Assembly: GCA_013400115.1 (NCBI GenBank)
Contig: VXBP01005054.1
Coordinates: 124,001 to 188,000, forward strand
DNA length: 64,000 nt
Direction of reading: 5' to 3'
Origin: Rhinopomastus cyanomelas
Lineage: Eukaryota > Chordata > Aves > Bucerotiformes > Rhinopomastidae
Positions within the stretch are counted from its first letter, which is position 1; each line of letters begins with the position of its first letter. Positions 34,301 to 48,100 of the stretch are shown here, piece after piece. The translations under genes and the position numbers were made by a program. Under the pieces are notes generated by a model. The model was not told where the DNA came from, did not search any database, and saw only the letters and a list, made by a program, of their open reading frames with translations.

Positions 34301-37060
34301 AGGAGGTGCACAGATTATCTCTCTGCACACAGAAGGCATAAAGGGAATCCTCTCATGTTGCTGCGTTTGAGAGCGGTTTCCCTGCCTGCGACCGGCTGAC
34401 AGAAAATGCAATGCAGCCTCTCTCTGAGAAGATAACTCACGCTGGCTTCTGCTGTCGTCTGTGGATGCTCAGGCAGCACAAACAGCAAGTGACCTGGGTC
34501 CAGTTACAGCTGGCAATTTGGACTGAAAACAGGAGAGCCATCACTCCATCCTTTAAAGGGCAGAAAATTTTCTAATGGGGAATAAAGCAGCATTTGCTTT
34601 TATTAAAATAGCTTCTGTTTCACTAGTATCTTTTAACCCTATTTTGGTGGAGAGCAGTTCTCTCTCATGAGTCAGCCTTAGGGCAGCAGTCTGTGAAACA
34701 GCGTGTGTTTTCTCGGACTGAGGAGAGAGAACGTTGTGCCTGTGAAAGCTACTTGCGTCTTGCGCTTTTGAACAACGCAGAAACCGGCAATCAGACTGAG
34801 AGCCTTCACAGCAGATGTGCGTGGGGTTCATATCCTGCTGCCAAACATGCTCAGAACAAGGAGGAAAATCTAGGTGTTTCTTGTCCGGAACAGAAGCCCG
34901 GGGAGTGTCCAAGCTAGTCTTTATAAGGGGATTATCCACTTGGGGTTAATTGTCAGTCACTTACCCAGAGATGAAATGCTCAGGTGTGGATGTAAGGTCC
35001 AAGAAATTATTAGCTCTGAGTGTTCACTTTGCTCTCTGTAGAACTACTGAAGGAAGGAATGGCGCCCCGTAGGTGACAGGGGAGTGCACACTTATGGGAA
35101 ACAACCAACAGGTTGGGAGTTTTGGGGTTTTTTGTTTATTAATTGGTTGGGTTTTTTCCCTATAATGCCCATTGCTTATCTGAGAATGGGCACAGCACCA
35201 CAACTGACCTTGGTAAATAAAGAGCTGTACAGTACAGTCAAAACCATAGAAAGAGCCTGTTCTAGTCACCCTCTGCTATCTGCTTTAGCACAGCATTTGC
35301 TCTTCTGTTAATCAGTCACCAGCTTCTTCTAGCCGGCTGGCTTCTTCAGGCCAGCACCAAGTGGTTTGGTTTGATTCTGCTGTAGTTACACATTTACCCA
35401 GCGCTGAATTCCCCAGCTGGAGAAACAATCAGACACCAGCACAGTCTGTAAGTCACAAAGTTCTCTTGCTGATAATTTCGTCATTCCTTTATCATCTGGC
35501 AGTGCAGCGGCGCTATCAATCTGGCAGAAGACGAAACAGCGATACTCTGCTTGCAGATTGTCACCCCAGTATTTTGTCTACATGCCCAATCCTACACAAG
35601 CAAGCCAAGGAATTTTGCTAACTCAGCTGCAGCGCCGATGCTTTGCAAAGCTCTGTAAACACCAGTTCCCAGAGAAGAAATCCAAGAGCACGTTGTGGCA
35701 GGGAAAAAGATATTTTAAATACATTTAGTGAGAATTACTTAAACAGCTCATCAATCAAGTGACAAATAAAAAGTAAGATCTCATCTATAATCCCGCTTTG
35801 CTCTGGGTATAGTAAAAGGTTTGTATATGGCAGGAAATTAAAATTGTATTTTATTTTCCCACCTGCTTCTTTCCATTATACCTTGGCCAACGATGTGTAG
35901 TCTTCGTACATTCCGTAACAGACCTCAGGGCAATGTGGGAGCAGTAATGAAACATTATTATATTTTCTGGGAGCAACTGCAAAAGCTGCTGTTTATACTG
36001 AAGGTTCACCTCAGCTATAGGTTATTGCACACATTTCTCAGCCAGCTGATGACAGGGAAAGAAGCTCCACTGAAAAACAGATAAACCCTGACTTCTTTGA
36101 TGTGCTTTGGGAGCAGATTCCCAAGGGCATCGAGTCAAAAGAATGACTTCTTATAATTGTATTTTCTTTCTTAAGTGTTGAAATCAATCATCTAAATCAA
36201 AGAAAATCTATAGTGACTGGTAGGCTGAAACCTTCACCCTCTGCTAAACTAGTCCAATGTGTGGCTTTTTCATATTTTCTCTTACTTTAAAACAAAAATG
36301 ATGCAGAAAACTCAGTAAAACAAAGAATTTGAGGCAAGACTGCCTTTGACAGGGTGTCCACATTTCCTCCAGATAAAAAGTTGTTCTCAGCTCTAAAGAG
36401 CAGGAATTAAAAGCAGCAGTAAAGAGCACTTGGAATCTCAAGGTTAGATGCTGCCATCTAAGGAAGGGCAGGCAGAGGAGATGGGGAAGGACCTGAATAT
36501 CACTGAAACAGAGAAATAGAAGAGTAGTGCTAGAAGGGGCCGAGAAATCTTCTAAGCCATTCTCCTGTCCAAGACAGGAGCTGAGACTCCTGATCTGTTT
36601 CTGACAGAGTCAAAGGCAAAACCTGAAGCTGGCGGCAGAGGTACCTGAAGGAGTGACTGCTGTAGAGCAGCATTTCTGCAGAGTTTCCCTGTTTCGGAAT
36701 TAGCTTGATTTGAGGTCAAACGTACAAACCTTCGTGTGACAAGGCGCTGCTGCAGGCTGTGCCCCTGCTTTTTACGAGCAAAGCTGTGAACTGCACATTC
36801 ACTCAGGGAGGTAGGCACACAGTCTGTCTGTTGTCTCAAAGGGAGGATTTGTTGGCAGCTCCAGATCTGAAAATGCTGTTATTAGTGAAGTGGAAAAACC
36901 CCAACACATTTAAGCTGTATAGAGGAAACACTTTGATGAGATACTATGAATTCACAGGTTACCACAGGACATCAGTGAAGACATTTGCATAGGAAATTGT
37001 TTCTTTCCTCGGCTAATTTCTTTCTTTGGCTAAGGAGAGCAGCATGGACATTATCTAACC
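31346..37060. other. intergenic, no gene recognised
   Basis: No gene or well-preserved repeat recognised over about 5.7 kb. Open frames reach about 128 codons (34553-34939, minus) but show no domain or splice context. Confidence 0.55.
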
Positions 37061-37064
37061 GTGT

Positions 37065-37370
37065 CAGGATGGTGGGACCAGGCTCTTCTCAGTGGTGCCC
37101 AGCAGTAGGACAAGGGCAATGGGCAGAAATCTGAACTTAGGAGGTTCAATTTAAACATAAGGAAAAACTTTTATACAGTGAGGGTAACAGATTCCTGGCA
37201 CAGGTTGCCCAGAGAGATTGTGGAGTCTCCATCTTTCGAGACATTCAGAACCTGTCTGGACATGTTCTTGTGTGATCTGCTGTATAGGAGAAGCCACCTT
37301 GGCAGGGGGGTTGCACTAGATGATCCCCAGAGGTCCCTTCCAGCCCCTATCTGTGATTCTATGATACACA
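37065..37370 (+). repeat. CR1 LINE 3' fragment
   Basis: CR1 3' UTR from CAGGATGGTGGGACCAGGCT through GTGATCTGCTGTATAGGAGA to GAGGTCCCTTCCAGCCCCTA and GTGATTCTATGATA. It belongs to a subfamily different from the 54-kb copy (AGGTTCAATTTAAACATAAG). Confidence 0.92.
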
Positions 37371-38675
37371 TTTCTCTCATTGGAAGTAACAACCAGTTCA
37401 CTCCCAGGGGTGAGCACGGCAGCAGCCGTTGCTGTTATACGTGTTATACAGCACATGATAGCTGTTGCCCAATTCAGTCTCTTAGAGGTGCCTTGTGTCC
37501 TCTGCTGAAGGAGCTGTTGCCCATATTTGAGTATTTGGACCACACTTGAATGGAAAGTCTGCCTTGTAGACACTTTTCCTCCTGCTCTTGGATGCACCTA
37601 CTAAAAGGTTTCACCTCACCCATCTGTAGGTTGCCAACATCACTGCTTCTTCCAGGCCTGATTGCACACTATCCCCACGGCAAATGCAGTTGCCTAATAG
37701 AGACAAACATTAAGAAAGCATTTGATGTATTTTTGCTTGTCTTCTAATAATAAATGCAAGAGCTGAAAACAAAGAGGAGAACTGTGACCCGAACAGCCAG
37801 TTTTAAGCACCCAGTGTTTTCAGAGAGGCTCCAGTAACATGTACGGTGCCTTTGGAAACAGGGTCCCGGGAGGCAAGGCTGAATCATGTTTCTGGAAGGG
37901 CAAATCTGAACCTTCTTCTTGGCTATTAAGAGAAAGGCATGAAGAGAAAGATTGCCTTCAGCTGACACCTGCATTACTGACTCTTTTGCAGTGATTTCCA
38001 GACAGATGGTTCCATAGTGAGAGCTACAAATTCAAGCCCCAGATCGTTTGGAGAACTTGATCCTGCAATTAATTATGTTTTTTCCTGAAAACACTGAGTG
38101 CCCTTTAACGTCTTGTGCACCCAGTGCAAAGGAATGACACAGATCCCCTCAAAGAAGCTCAGCCCTGTGCAGGACTGCCTGTATGGTAGGTAAAGCAGAT
38201 CTCAGCTCTTTTAGCAAGGCTGGGGCAAGGTCCCTGGGAAGAGCCAGTGAAAACCATCCTCTGTGACATGAAGTCATTGCAGTGTATGGGCATTCTCAAG
38301 AATGGGAAATGATCATGTCAATCACATCACAGTACAGGGTGAAGGACACGCAATCACACCAAGTGGCCAGGAGTAAAATTTTACACTTTTTCCAGACAGA
38401 TCCAACATCTCTTGTTGCACATTTCCTTTGCTTGATGTAAACCAACTCTTTCCCAGCTGTTTCACGTGTCTCATGAATGCGAAGGTGAGAAGGAAGAGAG
38501 GAGACCAGAGGAAGAACAAGAGAGAACTAATGACATAATCTCTGCTAGTTACCATGGACATATGCTATTTAGTTACAGTAGCAGAGTCCTTTAAAACTTC
38601 ATATATTAGGAGTGAGAAAGAAGCCTTCTGTATATGACTGCCAAGACAACAAAGGGCATCACATTGCTGTGAAGT
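37371..38675. other. intergenic, no gene recognised
   Basis: No supported gene, RNA or repeat seen. Confidence 0.5.
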
Positions 38676-38747
38676 GCATCCTGCTCCGGCAGGGGGGTTG
38701 GACTCGATGATCTCTTGGGTCCCTTCCAACCCCTATGATCCTATGAT
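38676..38747 (+). repeat. CR1 LINE 3'-end stub
   Basis: About 70 nt (GGTTGGACTCGATGATCTCT, CCTTCCAACCCCTATGATCC, TATGATA) of the extreme CR1 3' end. Confidence 0.92.
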
Positions 38748-39970
38748 AAGCTATAATTTGTCTCTTTTTTACTTAGCCATCTAAAATTCACCTCCACAGC
38801 CTGCAGAAGGAGCAGCATCTCCAGAACACAAGCCTTACCACAGCCCAAAACACTGATCTTTGCTGGGGCTCCATGCCACGCTCAGCTCCCTGCTCTGTAG
38901 GATGACAGTACCTGGATGCTTGGCTTTTAGACAGTCTTAAGTTAACAATATGAAATCAAACTAGAGCCTACATGCACATCTTTGCCTTGTGACTAGAAAA
39001 ATAGTTAGAGGAGAGGATCTAGAGGAAACCTAGAAATCCATTCAGAAACAGATGCTGACAGGAAGACAGACTGGGCCTCTTTGCTGTACCTTGCGCATCC
39101 TTTCTTCTGTCGTAAATGAGGCCCGGATAATGAAGCAAGCTGTCTTTCTTGAGCAAGATCTTTTCTGCGGTTGTTAGATTAGTACTGCCCATTAGCTCCC
39201 AAAATATCAGAGAAAGTTTTAAAAACATAAAATTCTATTACTTCTCTAAAAGGAGAAGAATGCTATGAAAACAAACTGTGGGTTTTTAGGACTTTTTGCA
39301 ATTTCCTGAGGCTTTTTTGTGAACTGGGGAACATCAAGTCTTCACTCTCCAGCAATTCGTGGGAACACTAGACTATGCACAAGAGACCGGTTCATGTAAG
39401 TCTGTTAGAGACGGAGAGACAGAGCAACACAATCGTCTGGTTTCAAAACGTCTTTCGAAAGCGTGCTGCTGTCTCTGAAGTGTACCCTGGCTCTGGAGCA
39501 GGCATCATCAGCCAGTGCTGGCACAGATCCGCTTGCAGTGGCATCAGGAAAAGATTGAAGCGGATGGATTAGGGGCTGGTCTAGCTCTGCCTTGGGAGCA
39601 CGGCTCTGCTCACCAGGAAACCGGCTCTTCCTATGGAGAGACACTTGCATCCTATGCAAGAAGTGAAAAAAGGCACTTCTGCATTTCTCAGGTCTGCATT
39701 GCCTCCTTTTCAGGCAGCCGCTCCAGGCAAGGACAAAGCAGTCATGGACAGTGGTGGAAGGAGTCAGCTATGAGCCAAGCAGGTATTTTGACTACCAAGC
39801 AGCGCCTGCATTTTTTAGCAGCAGCAGCACAACACCGTTGTGCATCGGGATCGCAGCTTGCTTTACCCAGACACGCACCTTGTGCAGCAATGCTGCCTTG
39901 TCAATTATTCCACAGTTCGCAATCACATATTTCAACTTTGTTCTTGCAGAGAAAAGGGTTTGCATCTATG
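38748..39970. other. intergenic, no gene recognised
   Basis: No supported gene or repeat. A 197-codon plus-strand open frame crosses 39515-40108 but its second half is antisense CR1, and the first half resembles no family. Confidence 0.5.
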
Positions 39971-39973
39971 TTT

Positions 39974-40232
39974 CATAGAATCACAGAATCATTACGGATT
40001 GGAAAGAGCCTCGAAAGATCATCTAGTCAAATCCCCCTGCAACAGCAGGATCACCTAGACCAAGTCACACAGGAACACATCCAGCTGGGTCTTGAATATC
40101 TCCAGTGAAGGAGACTCCACAACCCCCCTGGGCAGCCTGTTCCAGTGCTCTGTCACCCTCACTGGGAAGAAGTTCTTTCTCAGGTTAATGTGGAACCTTC
40201 TATGTTCCAGCTTACAACCATTGCCCCCATGT
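39974..40232 (-). repeat. CR1 LINE, 5'-truncated, minus orientation
   Basis: Begins with the reverse complement of the CR1 end (ATAGAATCACAGAATCATTA) and runs through AAGTCACACAGGAACACATC to CTTACAACCATTGCCCC. It is closely similar to the 23.5-kb and 54-kb copies. Confidence 0.94.
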
Positions 40233-43200
40233 TTGGTGGACCCTACTGTGCCGATTCCAGACACTTCTTTCAGCATCTCGAGATCAGGTTGATTTACGAT
40301 CATGTCCTCCAGAATGCTCAAGTGTCTGCGATGAGATTTAGAAATTTTCCAAGAGCACTGTGTTACTTTATTATCTTAGTAATTAAGCAAAACTTCAAAG
40401 TAGATGGTACCCAGAAAAATCCTGGTGCATCCCAGCTGGTACGAGCTTTCAGTTTGACAGCAAACAATTGAGAAATAGGTTTTCATCCATTTTTTGCACC
40501 CGTAGTAGCATCGCCATTCAGTGCTTCAGCTTGCTCGCACGAACGTTATGTTCAATGGTGCAAAGTCACGTCATAGCTATTGCTTCCCCCTTAATTCCCA
40601 AGGCAAATTATTCTGTCAAAAAAGGAAATCAGTTGTACTCAACAGAAATATGTGGACCGCTTATTCCCTTGCTATCGGCTGGATATTCTGAGATGGAGAG
40701 TTGCTTGAACGAATCAGTAAGCAGCTGGGTAAGTTAGTAATTCTGCTGGTCCTTTCTTTATCCTTTAAGATGAAAAAAAAGAAAAAGAAGAAAGTTGTCC
40801 TTCTTAAATCCTTTGAGGCTTCACTTCTCCATGATCCATGAGTTCTTAAAGATAATAATTTTCAGATTATTTCAGCTATTTCCTTAAATACTCCTGGGTA
40901 AACTTCCTTACAGCTTGCTAGCTTCAATGTGTCTAACCCAGGTGAACAGATGAAGACCTGTTCTTCTCCTACTCTCTGCATCCCAGTTTGTTGCTAATTT
41001 TAATTATTCGAAGCATCTGGTAGGAATTAACCTTTTACTATGAAGATGCAAGCAAAGACATTCAACCATTACTCTTTACTTCATTATTTCCTCATCTTCC
41101 CTTGGCAGCTCTGGATCCCTGTGATTTCTGTCCACGATTTTGTTTTAATGTACAGAATCCTTTCTCGTCTACCCTAATGCCTCTCACAAACCCCAGTTTT
41201 CTACTTACTGCTATAACACCAGTGGATAGTTCCCCACCTTGGGCAGCCGTAATAAGCCTGCACTAACAGGAAAGAAACAATTGAGGAGTCAGCGTGTAGT
41301 AGGGCTAGAGCTGTCCTGCCCAAGTCAGCTGCAGTGAAGTGCTCCAGCCCAGTAACTGGACATGTTAAACTGGTTTGAGAAGGTATCATTAGACAATTTC
41401 GTGTTGGTTTGTTGTTTATGTTAGACACGCTGACCTGAGGTTGTGTAGAGTAGTGCTTCTTCACATGTTATCCAGGCACCTGCAGTCTTCTACCAAAAGT
41501 GAGGAAGTAGCACACAGACACGCTGGGGCGCAGGGAGTGGGAATCACTCACTTGCAAGGAAAAACACAATTGGGGAAATGAAGTTTTAAAGGAAGAGTCC
41601 CCAGCTTGGCTGTCTCAATTGTAAATAAAACCTTCCTGATGGTGGCTTATCAGAGAGCCAGTCGATTTTTCTTTGGGAAAAGCAATACTTCTAGGAATCC
41701 TGCAGAAGATACTGCAACATGGGGATTATGGATGAGGCTTAGTGCACGGCTGCCTTTTGGGATGAACTAAGGCTAATAAGCCACCTGCAAGCCCAGTGCT
41801 CCAGCTTCCCCATCAGACAAACGAACCCAGCTGATCCTGATGGTTAGAAAGCATTCTGAGCTGTTTACTGAACAACCACTCCTGAGCTAACCTCTGCTGG
41901 CTTGGTCATGCACAGCGCTGTAAAACCAGACAACTGAGAACAGCCTGAGTAGAGCAACGTGTTTTCTTTGGGAAAGGTGCAGTTTGGAGGCTGAGATTTT
42001 ATCTTTGAAACCACATTTGAAAGACATATTAAAATGCCCAATAAAACATGTTAGGTTCTTAATCCATTGAGCAATTACTCATTCCAAATTACAGCAGCAG
42101 CATTAAAACTCAGCTGGGGCAATTTCTAAGAAAATCAGAAGATACTATCATATGACAACATTCTTGTGCCCTGCAGTCTTAACATATGCAAAAGGCCTAC
42201 TGAGCTTGAGGAGGTTGGAGCACAGTGGAAGAGGCTTTACTTGGAGTGAGAAATTCTTCAGCACACAGCTATCAAAGTGAAATTTTGTTCCTCTGGATGT
42301 CAAGCAGAACATACCCTCTGCCTGTGATTTAAGACTTCGCTGGGCATGCCAAGAATACATTAGCTTACTCTTGGCAGTGGGAACTGCGTTTGTGTAACAA
42401 CAAGCTCTAAAACCCTGTTAAGAAACAGTGTCTGAACTGGAACATGGGACTCATTCATTTTGCTGTTGTCATTTTACTGAAAAAAAAAAAGACATGTGCA
42501 AGATGCATTCCCAAAAATCTGTGGAGTACTTTGGAACGGCTTTTTTAAACAAAACAACAAACACCACAACATATTGGGTAACAGCTCCATCTACTACTTG
42601 TTTAAAACGTAGAGGAGGATGTTTGTTGTGTCTCCTAGACAGGCCACCGTCCCTACGCTATCGCACAACATGAGTTGCTCAAGAATTTCAAAACCAGTGC
42701 CTAAAGTTAGGCTCTTAAATCTGAATTTAAGTATTCCCAGCCCAGCTGCTTGCTGCTCAGCACTTGTCAATACCAGCCCCGCAGATGAGAGAAAGATCAA
42801 ACAAGGGATGAGGAGAAGACCGTGACTTAAAGCATTCACCTGTGAGGTGAAGGACAAAGGGTTCTAGTCCCTGGGCTGCCTCCAGATGAGTACCGTAACC
42901 TTCCATGCCTTTTTATCTACGCAGAAGGGATGAGGCCCATCAGGAAAAAAGGCAGGCAACAAACTGACTGCAGTGGCAAAGGTACCTGCAGCTCAGGAAT
43001 AAGAGTCTGAACCTGAGTTTTTACAAAGGCTTTTCTTGGTCTAGTCATGAAAGTTTTGAACGGTCCCTTTTTGCCTCGGTGTGGTCTAGGAAGCACGTTG
43101 GAGCTTACATTTGTGTTCGCTTTTGCAGAAGCGCACTCCTGTCTTCAACCCCGTTGCAAGAGTTTTAAAAAATCTTGCTTCTGCATTTATGTTTCAGCAG

Positions 43201-43962
43201 GAAAACTGCTGGCAGATTCTCACTTAGTTCTCTCACATTAATCAGAGTTACGGAATTGGCAAGATGCTCTTTCCCGAGATGCCTGAAGGTTGCCGTTGAC
43301 CTCAGCATCGCTGCGGAAGGCAGGAACAGCTGGGTCTGCGTAGCTCCCATCCCCTGGCACAATGGCTTCTGGGGAAGGAAATGCTATTATAATTTGTATC
43401 CTCAGCCCCTTGGCCACTAACCAAACTATCATAACTCTGAGCAAGACAGACACTTGCACCCAGCAAGGGCACTGGCCGGATGTTAGGAACAGGAACTGGG
43501 GACAATGGGAAGAATCTGGGGTGCAGCAACAGCAGCAGCCACAAGCTGTCCTCTAGTTTGCACTGACTCCTTGTGCAGCCACTTCTTCATGGAAACACAC
43601 GAACTAGGAAGACCCTTTTGACGCGCTCCTCTGGAGAGCAGAGCCTTCTCTCTCCCCCTCGTGTTTGAGCAATGCCCACCGCTATTACTGACGTGCTTGC
43701 ATTAGCGAGAGGGTTCTTGCTGGTACAGAAGGAAATTTCTGAGCCACAGAAAGCTGGTCAGGCTTCAGCCAACCCCAGAGACGGCAGAGCGCCGCCGAGA
43801 GATTCACGTCGCAGTTCTGTCGGGGTGGATTGCTTTGGACGGAGCAGTAGTGGTGCAAGCGGTCCACTTTCACTACTCCCAATGTCTTCTCTTACAAATT
43901 CTTTGCCTTTACGGCACTTTGCAAGCATCCAAACAGTTTTTCTGCACATTTGGAACACATGT
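40233..43962. other. intergenic, no gene recognised
   Basis: No supported gene. A poly(A) run is at 42480-42491. Open frames of 60-105 codons on both strands show no family resemblance. Confidence 0.5.
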
Positions 43963-44038
43963 CACCAGTCTTTCATTTAGGACCAAATCCTGCTCACTGA
44001 CACCAGTCTTTCATTTAGGACCAAATCCTGCTCACTGA
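43963..44038. repeat. perfect 38-bp tandem duplication
   Basis: The 38 bases at 43963-44000 are repeated exactly at 44001-44038 (unit starts CACCAGTCTTTC and ends CTGCTCACTGA). The identity implies a very recent duplication or an assembly artefact. Confidence 0.97.
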
Positions 44039-44764
44039 CAGTACCCAGATTCCTCTCTCTGTAGCTGGGACTGCTATTCACAAGCAATTTAGCTGCCTGC
44101 AATGGGCTGCGGTGCAGCTTTGGAGGCTTCATACAAGCACCAAGCAGCAGCATGGATATCAGAGAATACTTCTGACAACTGAGCAGAGATTCGCTCTGCA
44201 AGCCCACCTCATCCCGCTTGCACAGTACATTTTTCTCTACACAGGACTATAGAGTGGCAACAGTCAAAGGCCTGAAACTCATCATTACATTTCATCCTGT
44301 GGAGACCAGTTCCACAAGCAGTCCTGGTTCAGAGATCATTTCCTTGGGACCACAAACTAGCAGAAATGCTTTTGTGAAGAGAAACATAGTAGAACTGAGT
44401 GAAGACAGGAATAATTTTAAAAGTGTTGTACCTGGAGTTCTTTTGCATGGTCTCTTCTCCTTTGCTAGCAGGCCCTTTCCAGTACTCAGGAGAGCGGTCT
44501 GGATGGAAATGCAAAAAAGAATGAGAGATAAGGAAGCATCCAAAGGAGGCTGAAGATGTGTTTATACTAGTGAACTGAACAGGCCTAGCTTTAGGCATTA
44601 ACACCAACTAGAACAGAACAGCCTCTAAACTCAAAATCTTGACCGAAAGCTTCCAGAATCCAAAACATGAACACTAAGGTCATGGCATGTGTAGTATAAA
44701 TATGACATCTATCTAAACCAAAACAGCTACTACAGTCTAGACTCAATTTGATTTGAAGATTTTT

Positions 44765-45195
44765 CCCTGGATTCAGCTCACACCTGGAACTAAAATATAG
44801 CAGTTGCTTTATCACCCCTCCCCAGCAGAGAAAGGGGATCAAGAAAAGAAGGTGAGATCTATGGGTTGAAATGGAAATGGATTAAAAAAAGCATAGCAAA
44901 CTAATACCAAAAGCCAATATAAAAGATACAAACGTGCTTATCCAGCAAACATACAGTGATCACAACACTGAGGAGAAGGAAGAATAACCCAAGCAGAAGC
45001 ACAGGCAGGAAGGACCCCTCAGCTCAGCAAACTTCCTTCTTTGTACTGTGTGTGATGTTGAATGGATCCACCTGTAGCCAACTCAGCTCAGCTGCCCTGG
45101 CTGACTCTAGGCTGCTCCAACTAGCACACCACAGCAGGAAGGGCAATCTGGTCCGGCAAAGCCAGGACAGCAGGTTTTTAGTCCAGCTCTATCTA
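44765..45195 (+). repeat. unclassified dispersed repeat, copy 2
   Basis: Counterpart of 30885-31345, same orientation. Matching anchors are GCAGTTGCTTTATCACCCCT, GCAGAGAAAGGGGATCAAGA, AATACCAAAAG, ACAGTGATCACAAC, AGCAAACTTCCTTC, CCACCTGTAGCCAACTCAGC, CTGACTCTAGGCTGCTCC and AAAGCCAGGACAGCAGG. The two copies are clearly diverged, so it is an interspersed family and not a recent duplication. Confidence 0.75.
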
Positions 45196-48100
45196 AGCTG
45201 GTGAGTGACATTCCAAGCGTGGTATTAGTTACTGAGTGCAGCTTTACTGCACAAAGAGAAGGGCAGCGGAGAGCGAGCATCAGTGAAAGATACCTAGAAA
45301 TGTTAGAGCCCATTGTTTCATCCCTCATAATATGTACATATTAAATTGTATAAGCTCCAATAATTACCACTTATTATAGCAGCACAAGGTGACTCCCATT
45401 ACTTCCACATTTCCATTGTACTTGGAAAGTAAGCACCTTCCAGTCTTCTACAACAAATGAAAGGTTGTGCTTATAGGATCCAAAAATGACTACCCACTTT
45501 ATAAGTCCTGGGTTTCTACTGCAGGTGCCAAAGTACCCTCTTCAGAACATAAACTATCCAAATAACTCCTACCTGGTGCCTTCACAACGGTTGTGTTTTC
45601 AAAACCCACTTTTGGAGGTGTGGTTTCACCCACTGTGGTTCCATTTTGGTAAGATGCCATCGACTTTAACGCTATAACAGATCTGGGTTGGGCTTGCAAG
45701 GAGGCTCTGGACCTCTGCACTGCAATGGCAGATGCAGTGATCACTGCTTCTAGAGCTCGCTCAGTAATGAAGGTAGAGAATTTGCAGTGATTTAATCCCC
45801 ATTGCCTTTGTACATTTCATTATTCCTCGATAAGACTTGCAAACTAAAAATACATTGATTTACTAAGAAGGTTAAAATGTTTTATTTTGAATAATAATAA
45901 AACAATGGTTTCTGATATTCTGGCAAAAAAACCCCCATTCTTGTAAAAAGTCAAAAAATGTGAACTTAGAGCAAAAGGAAGAATCAAAGGCACGTAGGCA
46001 TCTTCAGCTCTCTGTCTACTAGATGTTTTGACTGAAGTTCAGCTGAGAGCTAGGAAGTATAACCAGGATTCGACACACCAGCACAACACTGTTACTGGTG
46101 TATCCAGGTGGTCTACTGCCTAGTAACCAAAGTTTCACAAGAATAGCTGATTTAGAGCGGTCTCATTGAACAGTTTGCAATAATATTCTGTCATCAAACA
46201 GAGACCCAAATCCCTTTTGTCAGTCTAGAACCCAAACCTCGACCTTACTAGGAGAGCCACCTCTTCTCTCTGCTGTGATTTTATTTAATATAACAGGAAG
46301 AAAAGAGCTCCTCTGCCGGCAAGCAGATGTCCACCAACAAGAATTTCCTAAAGGATCAATTGCAAAATCCTCACTACAATCCTCTATAGGATAAGTTGCC
46401 CTCTGTCCTTCCTCCCACACCTAGTTGCCAAAAATTAAACATAAAATTATTACTGTAGTGTTTTATAGTCAGTGGGAAAAAAAAAATCAATCCATTTGGT
46501 CTTACAGAGTGATGTGAAATGAATCTCTGGCCTCAAAAGAAGAAGAAAAGTCTATTAAAAGTAGCTCTTTTCCCTCCCTCCTCCCTCTCCCAGGCCCCTT
46601 TCACTCCCCTCCCCCAACCATAAAGGATGTTTTGGAACAGCCTTTTCAGGAAATATTTCCACAGCAAAATGCAGCATCATTTATAATATTTAAAGCTACA
46701 TTTTTGTTGAGATGGCTTGGCAGGCTTTGCTTGCAAATCTGGCAGGATATGGCCAGCTGAGAGTTAGCACTAACAAACTGAGGATATGCTGACACAACAG
46801 AATGCTTTAATCATCATTGCAGCAAGCAGGACAAGATCTTCTCCTGCAGTGCCAGCTCTTCCCAGTGTGAGAACCAATGGTGCTGCGTATTTCTCCTTCC
46901 CTCCCCTGCCTCCAGTGAGTAGTTTTCCCCTGTTGCTTCTACTGAACTAAAAAAACCTCATTGGGTAACAGCATGTAATGTAATGAGCAATGGATATTCC
47001 TCTTGGCCAATGCTGTTACGAAAATGCAGCCCATTTCCAGCACAATAAGGACGCTTAATAATTAGAAAGAAGGTCCTTGACCAATATGTATCTCAGCAGA
47101 GGGGCCGGTTTCTCATTTGCAGCTGAAGCACCTTCCCTGCTTTTCCATGCCTGCCCTTCGCTAAAGCAGACTTGGAAGTTGTATTCAGTTAGCAAACGTA
47201 GTTAGCAACTGTAGTTAGAAACTTGTGCCATGTGGGAGCTGAGGGCTGGCTTTAGCCACGTGCAAGAATCTGTTGAAGTAAATCAATTTCACATCTAAAA
47301 GTAGTCCTGAAGAATTTAACCCTGAAGCTCTGAGTTACTGCTTCTAGTCAGCAAGGGCACCCAGAGAACTCCTGCTCTGTGATCTAGACAAACTACAGCA
47401 TCTATAGCGTAAGTCCTTACAGCTTTTGAGCACAGGATGTGGTGCATCAGTCAGGAAGGACCTGTGCCATGAAAGATACTGTAACCACTAGTATTTTGGG
47501 AGCCTATTGATGTATCATAAGTTTAAATACAAAAAGGGGTAAGAGGCAGCCTAAATGGCTGACCTGGGTGTTGTTTCTTGTCTGTGGATTCTGATTAGGA
47601 CCATTACTATTAGTTTACTGTTTTTCCTTTCTTCTGCCTTTTCTCGGGGTGTAGGTTCCTTGGAACTGTGTTGGTGCCTGTAAGGCCAAGCACAGCAGAA
47701 CTGTGTCATCTCATTTAGGAGCTTTAAGCAGCTGGCACGCAAATAAGTATGACTAGGGTACGAGTCCAAGGTTACACACTGTACATGTTGAGAAGCAGAG
47801 CTATCGTCTTCGCAAGATTGTGGCTTTTATACAGGACACCAAGGTCCAGAGACAGGGATACTCTCTGTGGTCCTTAAAACGAAGAAGGTGTTTACCACTC
47901 TGAAGATCGATTGAGCAGTCACGGTGAAACTCTGTATCCTGAGGTGCAGTTGCTGATACCCACCTCTGTGAGGAAATACATAGCAAATGACACCACATAC
48001 GGAGGAAAGCTCCTGCTGAACTTACAGGGCTTAAAGGCAGGGGCGTGCTAAAAGAGGACCGAGGACAGTGAGGTGCAGATAGCACTGCAGGATGATCAGA

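Noticed and set aside
39515..40108. 197-codon plus-strand frame
   Set aside because: The second half is antisense CR1 and the first half has no recognisable domain or splice context.
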